Below, piece after piece: positions 34,563 to 43,355 of a DNA stretch of 64,000 nucleotides. How positions within the stretch are numbered: position 1 is the first letter of the stretch; each line of letters starts with the position of its first letter. Under the pieces are notes generated by a model. That model worked only from the letters and a program-made list of their open reading frames with translations. It did not search any database and was not told where the DNA came from. The translations under genes were made by a program, and so were the position numbers. The DNA comes from an uncultured Bacilli bacterium (GTDB lineage Bacteria; Bacillota_I; Bacilli_A; RF39; UBA660). The stretch is from contig CAKOPC010000001.1 of assembly GCA_934098705.1 (NCBI GenBank), forward strand, positions 186,001-250,000. Reading direction: 5' to 3'.

Positions 34563-35804
34563 CTAGTTCTCCTTTAAAAAATATATAGAATCAATTTTAA
34601 CTTTCTTTGAAAATTCTATTATATCTTCCTTTGTTACTTTATCAATATTTTCAATTTGACGCTCTATATTATCTAACTTTAAATATGATAATCCAAAATA
34701 ATACTCTGTAATAGTATTTTGAAAGTCAAATGATTCTTTAAGAATACTTTTTATTAAAGTTTTACAATTTTCTAAATGAGAAGATGTGAAATTACCATTT
34801 TCTATATTTTTAATTTCACACTTTATAGCATCAATACATAATTTATAATTTTCTTTATTTATACCAGTTGTAATTATTATTATATTATCATTTTTAAAAT
34901 ATGAAGATGTAACATCATAAGCAAGTGATTTTTTTTCTCTAACATTATTAAAAAGTAAAGATTCTGGTGAATTACCTAAAATCATATTATATAAAATAGC
35001 ATTATATTTAATATCAGTATCACTTGGATTTTTAATGTTTAAACCAATACAAAGTTTAGACTGTTTATAATTTGAATCATCTTCTTTTATAGCTATTGCT
35101 TTTTTCTTATTAATATAATTATTATAAATACTATCTTTTTCTTTTTTTATAGTGTTAAACTTTATATTCTCTGTAATTAATTTTTCCATCTCATAAAAGT
35201 CAATATTACCAACAACATAAATATCTATTAAACTATTATTTATAAATTTTTTATAGTAAGCTTTTATATCATCAAGTGTTATCTTTTCCAAATCATCTAA
35301 ATATCCAGATGTTTGAATAGAAAATGAATTATTACTATCCATTGTTCTTTTTAAAGATAACAAAGCCTTTACATTTGGTATTGTATCAAGTTCTTTTATA
35401 TCATCATAAAGTAATTTTTTGTCAAGATTTAGTTTTTCTAAAGTAAATAATGGATTAAATATAACTTCCTTTATAAAATCTATTGTTTCATAAAGGCAAG
35501 ATTTTTCAGTATATAACGTATCTATCATTTCAAAAGATAACTCTGATAATATTTGATTACCTACTCTTCTATTTCTAAAATTTGTTGACAAATCATATAG
35601 TTCTTCTTTTCTTATATTTAACAGCCTATTAGTATTATATTTAGATGTTGATTCATCAAGCATATTGATTAATAAATTTCTTATTGTTACATCTTCCTTT
35701 ATTAAATCATCTCTAAATACAAACTTAAAAAAAAGTGTCTTAAACTTATCTGTTTTAATCAAATGTAAATTATAAGACGACTTTAAAATTTTTCTATATT
35801 CCAT
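34563..35804 (-). CDS. ymfF: M16 family protease-like protein, inactive subunit (YmfF-like)
   Basis: A 413-residue M16-fold protein. At the position of the zinc motif it reads NLLINMLDESTSKYN, with no H-x-x-E-H, so it should not bind catalytic zinc; it still has both halves of the fold (IDIYVVGNIDFYEMEKLI, KKSLAYDVTSSYFKND). Arg and Tyr in such partners usually contribute to substrate binding. Directly upstream of its active partner. Function of the pair is not settled by sequence. Confidence 0.85.
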   Translation of the reverse strand: MEYRKILKSSYNLHLIKTDKFKTLFFKFVFRDDLIKEDVTIRNLLINMLDESTSKYNTNRLLNIRKEELYDLSTNFRNRRVGNQILSELSFEMIDTLYTEKSCLYETIDFIKEVIFNPLFTLEKLNLDKKLLYDDIKELDTIPNVKALLSLKRTMDSNNSFSIQTSGYLDDLEKITLDDIKAYYKKFINNSLIDIYVVGNIDFYEMEKLITENIKFNTIKKEKDSIYNNYINKKKAIAIKEDDSNYKQSKLCIGLNIKNPSDTDIKYNAILYNMILGNSPESLLFNNVREKKSLAYDVTSSYFKNDNIIIITTGINKENYKLCIDAIKCEIKNIENGNFTSSHLENCKTLIKSILKESFDFQNTITEYYFGLSYLKLDNIERQIENIDKVTKEDIIEFSKKVKIDSIYFLKEN

Positions 35805-35851
35805 AAAGAAACACCTCTCTTTTGTTATTATTATATACTAAAAACTAAGTT

Positions 35852-36547
35852 TTATAAAATACTATCAAGAGCTAGTGTTATTGCTTCATCAAATGTTTTT
35901 TCTCTCTCTTCACTTGTAAGTTCTTCTTTTGTTACTAAATTGTCGGAAACTGTTAAAATACTTGAAGCTTCCTTTGAAGATTTTTTTGCTATATAAAACA
36001 AAGCAAAAGTTTCCATTTCAACTCCTAAACAAAAATTTTCTCTTATCTTAGGATTTTCATATTTATTATAAAATAAATCAGATGTATTAATATTTCCAAT
36101 TCTTATATCAAGTTTTTTCTTAAAGGCAGTATCAATTATTTTCTTATTTAAATTTGAACTACCTTCGATAATATTTACATTTTCTTTATCATATTGATAT
36201 GCAAAATTAGATAACGTAAAAGCTTTTTCAACTAAAATAATATCTCTTGGTTTTATTTCCTCATAATAACTACCACAAGACCCTACTCTTATTATTTTAT
36301 CAACATCAAACTCATTAAACAACTCGTATGAATAAATAGCCATGCTTGGCATACCCATACCTGATGCCATAACTGTTACAAGTCTATCTTTATAAAGTCC
36401 TGTGTATGCAAGACAAAGACGTGTTTTATTAATCAAACTTACGTTAGTTAAATACTTTTCTGCTATATATTTAACACGTAATGGATCTCCTGGCATTATA
36501 ACAGTTTTGGCAATATTCTCTTTTCTAGTATTAATATGTACACTCAT
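35852..36547 (-). CDS. deoD: purine nucleoside phosphorylase, DeoD type
   Basis: Hexameric phosphorylase that splits purine (deoxy)nucleosides to base and ribose-1-phosphate in salvage. The 231-residue protein reads VIMPGDPLRVKYIAEKYL, VMASGMGMPSMAIYSYEL, IIRVGSCGSY, GVEMETFALFYIA and ILTVSDNLV with the catalytic Asp, all family positions. AAGGAG precedes the ATG. It lies 14 bases after ftsK and 47 before the M16 pair, apparently in one transcript. Confidence 0.95.
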   Translation of the reverse strand: MSVHINTRKENIAKTVIMPGDPLRVKYIAEKYLTNVSLINKTRLCLAYTGLYKDRLVTVMASGMGMPSMAIYSYELFNEFDVDKIIRVGSCGSYYEEIKPRDIILVEKAFTLSNFAYQYDKENVNIIEGSSNLNKKIIDTAFKKKLDIRIGNINTSDLFYNKYENPKIRENFCLGVEMETFALFYIAKKSSKEASSILTVSDNLVTKEELTSEEREKTFDEAITLALDSIL

Positions 36548-36561
36548 AATTTTTCTCCTTT

Positions 36562-38946
36562 TTATTCTTCATCTAACGTTTCACTATCTTCTAATTTTAC
36601 TAATACTTCTCTTGGTTTAGAACCATTTTGAGGTCCAATAATTCCTCTTTCTTCAAGTAAATCAATTATTCTAGCTGCTCTATTATAACCAAGCTTAAAT
36701 CTTCTTTGAAGAAGAGATGCACTAGCCTTACCAGTTGTAATTACAAACTCTACTATATCATTATATAAAGGATCATCATATTCTTCCTCATCACCACTTA
36801 CAGGATTATTTTTAATTTCAGCATCTTTATCTTCAAGGTTTAAGAAGTTACCATCATAAATTGCCTTTTGTTGTGAAATACAATAATCAACTACTCTTAT
36901 TATCTCTTTTTCACTTACAAATGCTCCTTGAATTCTTTGTGGTGTAATCTCTCCCATAGGTAAATATAACATATCACCTTTTCCAAGTAATTTCTCAGCA
37001 CCTGTCATATCAAGTATAGTTCTTGAATCAATACTTGAGGATACAGCAAATGATATACGAGATGGTATATTTGACTTTATAAGTCCAGTTATAACATCAG
37101 TTGAAGGACGCTGAGTTGCAATAATTAAATGTATTCCAGCAGCACGAGCCATTTGCGTAATTCTCATAATTGAATCTTCAACCTCTTTACCAGCAACAAG
37201 CATAAGATCAGCAAGTTCATCAACAATTACAACAATATATGGTAATTTTTTATATTTATCTGTTTCACTATAACCAAATTTTTTATTTTCAGCCTCTACA
37301 TATTCATTATAACTTTCAATATTTTTGGTTTTAGTTTCCTCAAATAAATTATATCTTCTCTCCATTTCCGAAACAGCTCTTTTAAGTGCAATATTAGCTT
37401 TTTTAGGGTCAGTTACAACCGGTGTTAAAAGATGTGGTATACCATTATAAACACCAAGTTCAACCTTTTTAGGATCAACTAAAATAAGTTTTACTTCATC
37501 AGGTTTAGCATTCATAAGAATAGATAATATAATACAATTTATACAAACAGACTTACCACTACCAGTAGCACCTGCAACAAGTAAATGTGGCGTTTTATTA
37601 ATTTCAGTCCATCTAACTTCACCCATTATGTCTTTTCCTAAAGCCGCTGCAACAACACTTAATTTATGATTTAGTTTATGTTTATTTAAATCTTCCAATG
37701 TTTCTCTTAAAGTAACCATTTGACTATTTTCATTTGGCATTTCAATACCTATTGTACTTTTACCTGGAATTGGAGCCTGTATTCTTACATCTCTTTTAGC
37801 AAGAGCAAGTGAAATTTCTCTATTTAAACCAAGTATTTTAGACACTTTAGTACCATGTTGTAATTGTAACTCATACTGAACAACAGAAGGACCTATATTA
37901 ACCTCAACAACCTTACCAATTATACCAAAATCCCTTAATGTTTGTGTTAATTTTTTAGAATTAGAAGATATGTTCTGTTCAAGTTCTGCCTTGTTTACTT
38001 GTTTAGACTTATTTGGCATATCAAGTAAATCCAAGCTAGGCAATACATAATTTTTATTTACTTCTAAAGGTTCATTTATTATTTGTTGTTCCCCTCCACT
38101 ATTTACTTTAATTGGAGTATCAGCAATATCTTCTTTTACTTTTAAATCTTTTTCTTTTAAATCATCAATACTTTTAATAACTGTCTTTTTATCTTGTTTT
38201 AGATTTTCTCCGTCTAAAGCTTTTTTATCCATCTTATATTCATTGTTATTATTTATTTTATACTTTGTATCATTATAAGCTTCATTATAAGATTCAAAGT
38301 TTTCATCTTCTTCTTTTTCTTTTACTTGTTTTTCTCTTTTTGGCATTATATCTTTCATTTTATTTTTAGTATCTGTTATAATGTCATATATTGAAAGTCC
38401 AGTAAATATCATAAAGCCAACAATTAAAAGAACCCAAATAACTATATTTGTACCATCAGCATCAAATAATTTATAAAATAATGTAGCAAATAAACTTCCA
38501 AGTATACCACCACCAGTATTAGAAACTGTAAAATCAAATATTCCAGCACTAACACCATTATTCATTATTTTATTAATACTATCTGTTAAACACTCAATAG
38601 TTTCAGTTATAATTTTTGAGGAATCTCCATTTGCAATAACGTATTCCTTATGAAGTAAAACTAAAACTCCTATAACCATCAAAAAAATACCAATATATTT
38701 TGAAGAAAAAAAATCAGGTTTTTCTCTTTTTACTATCATATATATTCCAACAAAAAGAACAAAAGCAAGTAACAAAACATATAATGAACCCACTAAAAAC
38801 AAGGAAAAAGATGCAATAGCCTTACCAACAACACCATATTTTCCTATACCTAAAATACTTACAAGAAGTAATAACACTCCTATAAGTTCAGGATAACTAC
38901 TAAATGTTTTTTTTGCTTTTTCGCTTCTTTTTTTATTCTTTGTCAT
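36562..38946 (-). CDS. ftsK: DNA translocase FtsK/SpoIIIE
   Basis: Membrane-anchored motor that pumps chromosomal DNA across closing septa. From the ATG at 38946 (AGGTAGG upstream; two earlier in-frame methionines are less well placed) it has about 794 residues: four membrane helices (about 15-190), a charged linker (about 195-330), the RecA-like motor with GATGSGKSVCINC (Walker A) and VIVDELADLMLVAG (Walker B), ATQRPSTDVITG, and the winged-helix gamma domain ASLLQRRFKLGYNRAARIID that reads polar sequences. With spoIVA present it may also serve as SpoIIIE. First gene of a run ftsK-deoD-M16-M16-parE. Confidence 0.95.
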   Translation of the reverse strand: MTKNKKRSEKAKKTFSSYPELIGVLLLLVSILGIGKYGVVGKAIASFSLFLVGSLYVLLLAFVLFVGIYMIVKREKPDFFSSKYIGIFLMVIGVLVLLHKEYVIANGDSSKIITETIECLTDSINKIMNNGVSAGIFDFTVSNTGGGILGSLFATLFYKLFDADGTNIVIWVLLIVGFMIFTGLSIYDIITDTKNKMKDIMPKREKQVKEKEEDENFESYNEAYNDTKYKINNNNEYKMDKKALDGENLKQDKKTVIKSIDDLKEKDLKVKEDIADTPIKVNSGGEQQIINEPLEVNKNYVLPSLDLLDMPNKSKQVNKAELEQNISSNSKKLTQTLRDFGIIGKVVEVNIGPSVVQYELQLQHGTKVSKILGLNREISLALAKRDVRIQAPIPGKSTIGIEMPNENSQMVTLRETLEDLNKHKLNHKLSVVAAALGKDIMGEVRWTEINKTPHLLVAGATGSGKSVCINCIILSILMNAKPDEVKLILVDPKKVELGVYNGIPHLLTPVVTDPKKANIALKRAVSEMERRYNLFEETKTKNIESYNEYVEAENKKFGYSETDKYKKLPYIVVIVDELADLMLVAGKEVEDSIMRITQMARAAGIHLIIATQRPSTDVITGLIKSNIPSRISFAVSSSIDSRTILDMTGAEKLLGKGDMLYLPMGEITPQRIQGAFVSEKEIIRVVDYCISQQKAIYDGNFLNLEDKDAEIKNNPVSGDEEEYDDPLYNDIVEFVITTGKASASLLQRRFKLGYNRAARIIDLLEERGIIGPQNGSKPREVLVKLEDSETLDEE

Positions 38947-38967
38947 AAACATTCCTACCTTTACCAT

Positions 38968-39255
38968 CTATATCAATTATAACATAAGTTAAAAAGATTT
39001 AAAATACAAATTTTAAAAACCTTTCCTATCATTTCATAAAACTTAAAACAAAAAGTAAACAAACTTCCTTTTTCATGTAACATTTTTTATAATATCATCA
39101 CATTTTTAACTTGTCAAGATAAAATTGTAACAAATGTTCGCTTTTTATAAGGATAAATATTTAAAGATAAATAAACACATTTAAAAGCATAACTAAAGAA
39201 AGTAAAAAATCAAAAATAGAAACTTTTACAATACCATTAATATAAATAATATTAT
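38968..39255. other. AT-rich intergenic region upstream of ftsK
   Basis: No convincing ORF or structured RNA is visible in this stretch. It contains the ftsK promoter described separately and a second possible -10 (TATAAT) close to the ftsK start. The part next to 39256 is plain AT-rich sequence in which I find no clear terminator for the YetF-like gene. Confidence 0.5.
39089..39117 (-). promoter_or_regulatory. strong sigma-A-type promoter upstream of ftsK
   Basis: Consensus TTGACA (39112-39117), 17-base spacer, TATTAT (39089-39094) on the minus strand, giving a leader of about 135 bases before ftsK. Confidence 0.65.
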
Positions 39256-39975
39256 TTACTCAAATATTTCTACTAAATCATCATCTTCATTTTTATTATA
39301 TATAACCATATTATAATTATCATCAACTGTTATAAGTATTATATCTTCTAAAGATTCTATATTACGTTTTTTTAATTCCTTATTAAACCATTTAACATCT
39401 TTACCTATATTTTTTAAATTATTTTTCATAATCTTTCCATCTATAACAACATTAGCACACAAACTAGATTTATTAACATTAAGTTTCATATCCCCCGCAG
39501 TAACCATTTTTTTATCTGCTTTAAGTAAAAAACTAACATCTCCATCTGCCTCAACTATTGCATAATAAATATCATTTAAATCAAAATATCCATTATTTCT
39601 TGCAACCTCTTGTAAATCATTTATATCAAACTTTACTTTTTTCAAAGCTTTAGTAATTATTTTCCCCTTATATATAATAATTGTTGGAGTTCCTATAAAA
39701 AATCTTCTTAATTTTATACTTTTCATAGTAGCAACAGAAACTATATAAGCAACAAATCCAAATAAAAACACTGGTACTACGCCATGCAAATAATTACCAC
39801 CCAAATCAAGAGTTGCATCTGCCGCAAAATTACCTATAGAAATACCTATCACATAATCAAATAAACTTAATTGTGATACCTGTTTTTTACCAATCATTTT
39901 AGTTACTAAAAATAATGTAACCAAAGATAATAGACCTCTTAATATAATATCTAATACATCTTTCACTTTAATCAC
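39256..39975 (-). CDS. DUF421/YetF-like membrane protein
   Basis: A 239-residue protein with three N-terminal membrane helices (about 8-85) containing GKKQVSQLSLFDYVIGISIGNFAADA, the hallmark of the YetF/YrbG (DUF421) family, and two cytoplasmic repeats (about 95-230; PTIIIYKGKI, SLCANVVIDGKIMKNNL). Family function is poorly known; homologues are linked to spore or envelope physiology. It stands alone between ftsK and the RNase J gene. Confidence 0.85.
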   Translation of the reverse strand: MIKVKDVLDIILRGLLSLVTLFLVTKMIGKKQVSQLSLFDYVIGISIGNFAADATLDLGGNYLHGVVPVFLFGFVAYIVSVATMKSIKLRRFFIGTPTIIIYKGKIITKALKKVKFDINDLQEVARNNGYFDLNDIYYAIVEADGDVSFLLKADKKMVTAGDMKLNVNKSSLCANVVIDGKIMKNNLKNIGKDVKWFNKELKKRNIESLEDIILITVDDNYNMVIYNKNEDDDLVEIFE

Positions 39976-39991
39976 CCTTATTATTATTAAC

Positions 39992-40022
39992 TAAAAAAAA
40001 GTAATCATTACAATTACTTTTT
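39992..40022 (-). terminator. terminator after the RNase J gene
   Basis: On the minus strand AAAGTAAT pairs with ATTACTTT and is followed by eight T. Confidence 0.75.
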
Positions 40023-41673
40023 ATAATTCTTCAATAACAGTTATAATCATAGGAATTGTTCCAGTTTCATCTAAAGTATAATCTCCTAATTTTTCACGTA
40101 TTTTATTTTTTATTTTAGTAAAATCAAGTTTTTGACCTGGAGCTATATTCTCTTCTATAACTTCTTTAGATATTTCTTCCATCTTCTCAACCATATCCAA
40201 ATGATCTTTAACATATATAAATCCTCTTGTTAAGATCTGTGGATTTGCTAAAATTTTCTTGGTTTTTTTGTCAACTGTTGCAGTTACTATTATAATACCA
40301 TTTTTTGATAATAATTCTCTATCTTTTAAAACTAAATCTCCAATATCATCAGCATTTTTACCATCTACTAATATTTCATCTGTTTTTATATGTTCTTTAA
40401 CATCTTCCATTAAAATACCATCTTTAAAATATGCTACATCTCCATTTAGTTTCAAAATTATATTTTCTTTTGGAATACCAACATATTCAGCTAAAGTAGC
40501 ATTCATAAACATATAACGATATTCCCCCTTAATTGGCATATAATATTTAGGATTCATAAGATTTAACATAAGCATTAAATCTTCTTTTGAAGCATGATGT
40601 CCCAGATAATCTTTTGATGGAAGACTTATAACTTCAACATTTTTTCTTGATAATTCATCAAGTATTTTAGCATGTTTTTTTTCATTACCAGGATATGTTG
40701 GTTCTGTTATTAAAACTGTATCAGTATCTTTAAATGTTATAAATTTATCATAACCATTTAATATTTTTTCTAAACTTCCATAAGGATTATCCTTATCATC
40801 TGCTGTCATAACAACAACATCTTTATCATCAATATTTGATAAGTCCCCTATCCTTGATTTATCAAAATCAAGATATGAAAGTTCCATAGCCTTTTCTATT
40901 ACATCTTGCAACCCCTTACCCATAAATATTACTTTTCTTCTTGTCTTTTTTATTTGGTCTAACATTTCCTGTATACGATAAATATGACAAGGAAAAACAC
41001 TCATTATTATTCTATCTTTAGTTTTATTTAATGTATCCCAAACAACTTTATGTAATCTATCCTTTGGACTTGTATGTCCATCTCTATAAGCATACATAGA
41101 CTCAGCAAGTAAACATAAAACTCCTTGTTTTCCAACATAAGCAAGCTTTCCTATATCTGTTTTATAAGAACCAAGCATAGTTGAATCAAATACAAAATCA
41201 GTTGCATAAACAATAGCACCATCATCTGTATATAAAACATAAAGTACTGTCTCTGGCATAGAGTGTGTTACATTTATTGGAAATATTGAAAACTTATCAA
41301 TATCTATTTTAACATGAGGTTTTATCTCATTTAAAGAAGTAGCCTTAATCTTTTCCTTATTAAGTTCATTTTTTAAAATATCCATACTATATTTAGTAGC
41401 ATAAACATTAACATCAGGTAAAACCTCTAATATATCAACTAAAGCACCCATATTACCTTCATGTCCATGTGATATAAAAATACCCTTTATTTTATCTTTA
41501 TTATTTATTAAATAATCAAATGTAGGTATTATATAATCAACTCCTAACATATTAGAAGTTGGATACTTTAACCCTGCATCAAATATAAAAATATTATCAT
41601 CAACTGATACAACATACATGTTTTTACCATTTTCATTCAATCCACCAAGACCAAATATTTTTATTTTACTCAT
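40021..41673 (-). CDS. rnjB: ribonuclease J with degenerate active site (RNase J2-like)
   Basis: Metallo-beta-lactamase/beta-CASP family RNase J, which degrades and processes RNA in Bacillota. The 550-residue protein has the right architecture (GLGGLNENGKNMYVV start, beta-CASP insert, LGHHASKEDL, MPIKGEYRYMFMNA, C-terminal domain), but the zinc motif that should read H-x-H-x-D-H is HGHEGN (residues about 69-74) and THSIPDS has become THSMPET. The two metal ligands of the D-H pair are gone, so catalysis is probably weak or lost, as described for RNase J2 partners of J1. No J1 gene is in this window. The ATG at 41673 follows AAAGGATTG; the TTG upstream is rejected. Confidence 0.85.
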   Translation of the reverse strand: MSKIKIFGLGGLNENGKNMYVVSVDDNIFIFDAGLKYPTSNMLGVDYIIPTFDYLINNKDKIKGIFISHGHEGNMGALVDILEVLPDVNVYATKYSMDILKNELNKEKIKATSLNEIKPHVKIDIDKFSIFPINVTHSMPETVLYVLYTDDGAIVYATDFVFDSTMLGSYKTDIGKLAYVGKQGVLCLLAESMYAYRDGHTSPKDRLHKVVWDTLNKTKDRIIMSVFPCHIYRIQEMLDQIKKTRRKVIFMGKGLQDVIEKAMELSYLDFDKSRIGDLSNIDDKDVVVMTADDKDNPYGSLEKILNGYDKFITFKDTDTVLITEPTYPGNEKKHAKILDELSRKNVEVISLPSKDYLGHHASKEDLMLMLNLMNPKYYMPIKGEYRYMFMNATLAEYVGIPKENIILKLNGDVAYFKDGILMEDVKEHIKTDEILVDGKNADDIGDLVLKDRELLSKNGIIIVTATVDKKTKKILANPQILTRGFIYVKDHLDMVEKMEEISKEVIEENIAPGQKLDFTKIKNKIREKLGDYTLDETGTIPMIITVIEEL

Positions 41674-41834
41674 TATAATCAATCCTTTCTTTGTTTTGTT
41701 TTTCTATATCTTCTATTATTATTTTTTCTATTTTTTATTTTGTTTTATATTATTTTTATTAAATATAATTTTCGTATATATAATCAATCAATTACAAAAT
41801 ATAGTAAATGGCCTTATTAATTATATCATAATTT

Positions 41835-41870
41835 AAATAAAAAATAAACTTCAATTTTTAAAGTTTATTT
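41835..41870 (-). terminator. terminator after divIVA-like gene
   Basis: On the minus strand AAATAAACTT pairs with AAGTTTATTT followed by a T run, just after the stop. Confidence 0.65.
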
Positions 41871-42272
41871 TTAAAGTGTTTCTATATCTTCAACTAAATT
41901 TAATTGTTCTAAAAGATTATTTCTTATTTTCTTCTTTAAAAGTTTTATATTACTTTCTAAAACTTCTCTTTCCATATTTAATTTTTGTGATTTTATTAAA
42001 GCATCATTTACTATTTTATTAGCATTATCTTTAGCTTCACTAATTATCATATTTGCTTCTTTTTCTGCTAAAAGTCTTTTTTCTTCATTTATATAATTCA
42101 TTGAAGATTCCATTTTTTTATATTTTTCTAGTTCTTCCTTTAGACTCTTTATTTCTTCATACTGATTTTTTATTGTTTTGACATTTTCTTCCGTTTTCTT
42201 AATCACATAATCAACAAATTCATTTACTTCATTTTTATCATAGCCTAAACCACTAGAATTAAAATGGTCCAT
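41871..42272 (-). CDS. divIVA: DivIVA-domain protein
   Basis: A 133-residue coiled-coil protein with the DivIVA N-terminal membrane-curvature motif, here FNSSGLGYDKNEVNEFVDYV, followed by two heptad regions (about 30-75 and 80-125). DivIVA marks poles and septa and recruits division or wall-synthesis proteins. It lies after sepF in the same transcript, as in the ylm operon, supporting a division role. GAGGTGAT precedes the ATG. Shorter than Bacillus DivIVA (164), so GpsB-like function is possible. Confidence 0.82.
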   Translation of the reverse strand: MDHFNSSGLGYDKNEVNEFVDYVIKKTEENVKTIKNQYEEIKSLKEELEKYKKMESSMNYINEEKRLLAEKEANMIISEAKDNANKIVNDALIKSQKLNMEREVLESNIKLLKKKIRNNLLEQLNLVEDIETL

Positions 42273-42303
42273 AAAATCACCTCAAATACTTATGTTTTAT
42301 TAA

Positions 42304-42711
42304 TTACCATTCGTAATCGTCAATATTTTTTTTAGTTTTATTTTCACTTTCTACTTTCTTATCTTCTTCGTTTGTCATCTTTCCCTCTACAGAAACATTA
42401 TTTGGAGTACATAAAAATATACCACTACCAAGTTTTTGTAAAGTACCGTTTATAGCGTATAAAGTACCACTCAAAAAATCAATTATTCTTTTTGCTTTAT
42501 CTGGTGTTACTCTTTTTAAATTAACAACAACTGTATTTCTATTTCTTAAATAATCTGCTATTTGCTGAGCTTCTGAAAAAGCACGTGGTTCAAGTAAAAT
42601 CATTTTACTTCCAGCATTTTGTACCTCTTTAAATGAATCTTGTGCATAATACTCGTTAGAATCTTCTCCTATATCTCCGCCAACAAATTTTTTAAACTTT
42701 TCAAATGCCAT
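42304..42711 (-). CDS. sepF: cell division protein SepF
   Basis: SepF binds FtsZ and the membrane and shapes the division septum. The 135-residue protein has a short N-terminal membrane-binding segment (MAFEKFKKFVGG), then the SepF core (about 35-110): ILLEPRAFSEAQQIADYLRNRNTVVVNLKRV, DKAKRIIDFLSGTLYAINGTLQKLGSGIFLCTP. A charged tail follows. AGGAGATG precedes the ATG. It follows the FxLYD-like membrane protein by 14 bases and precedes divIVA by 31. Confidence 0.93.
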   Translation of the reverse strand: MAFEKFKKFVGGDIGEDSNEYYAQDSFKEVQNAGSKMILLEPRAFSEAQQIADYLRNRNTVVVNLKRVTPDKAKRIIDFLSGTLYAINGTLQKLGSGIFLCTPNNVSVEGKMTNEEDKKVESENKTKKNIDDYEW

Positions 42712-42725
42712 TTTGCAATCATCTC

Positions 42726-43169
42726 CTATTCAACACTAATTGATTTTAATACATATTTAGCAACTTTTTTAGCGTTTTCTGTCGTTGTTGTTGACATTGC
42801 TTTAAAATCATACTCTTTATCTTTTGATACTTTATTTAATCCTGCTATTGCTTCTCCAAGTAAATTACCCTTTTCATCAAACAAATTGAATCTTATAACA
42901 ACAAAATCTTTATCTTCTCCATTATTTTTTAATTTACCTGTTATATAATAAGCTTCATCATATGAACCCTTATATCCATCAACATATATACTCTTGTCAT
43001 ATTCTTTAACTTCACCCTTATGACCTTTTAGAATAACAAAGTTTTCATATGTTAAATTTGTATCAGTATGACTATCATTTCTATCTTTAGATACAAAAAA
43101 CAATAAAATTGCAATAAGTAATACAAATAAAACTGCAAATACAATATACATAATTTTTTTCTTTTCCAT
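42726..43169 (-). CDS. membrane-anchored FxLYD-like domain protein
   Basis: A 147-residue protein with an N-terminal membrane helix (about 6-27) and an extracellular beta-sandwich of the FxLYD type: YYITGKLKNNGEDKDFVVIRFNLFDEKGNLLGEAI, then GLNKVSKDKEYDFKAM. Family members are short, single-pass and mostly uncharacterised. Here it heads the sepF-divIVA transcript, so a role at the division site is possible but unproven. AAGGTG precedes the ATG. Confidence 0.75.
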   Translation of the reverse strand: MEKKKIMYIVFAVLFVLLIAILLFFVSKDRNDSHTDTNLTYENFVILKGHKGEVKEYDKSIYVDGYKGSYDEAYYITGKLKNNGEDKDFVVIRFNLFDEKGNLLGEAIAGLNKVSKDKEYDFKAMSTTTTENAKKVAKYVLKSISVE

Positions 43170-43201
43170 AATTTTCGCACCTTCCCTATCTTACATATAA
43201 A

Positions 43202-43230
43202 AATATAACATTTTTTATGAAAAAATACAA
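43202..43230 (-). promoter_or_regulatory. promoter of the FxLYD-sepF-divIVA operon
   Basis: Minus-strand TTGTAT (43225-43230), 17-base spacer, TATATT (43202-43207). Confidence 0.6.
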
Positions 43231-43271
43231 GGGTATTTTAACTACTTTTAATATTAGTTTACGAAAGAAGA

Positions 43272-43311
43272 TAAAAAAGGACTATCAACAAATATCATAT
43301 GTCAATAGTCC
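43272..43311 (-). terminator. terminator after pheT
   Basis: On the minus strand GGACTAT pairs with ATAGTCC, followed by six T, about 45 bases after the pheT stop. Confidence 0.75.
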
Positions 43312-43355
43312 AAATAGATAAAAGTAACTAGCTATTTTTTAAATAAATATCTAAA

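Noticed and set aside
41683..41834. Coding sequence or RNA gene in the AT-rich gap before RNase J
   Set aside because: Only T-rich stretches without ribosome-binding site, hairpin or conserved motif are seen.
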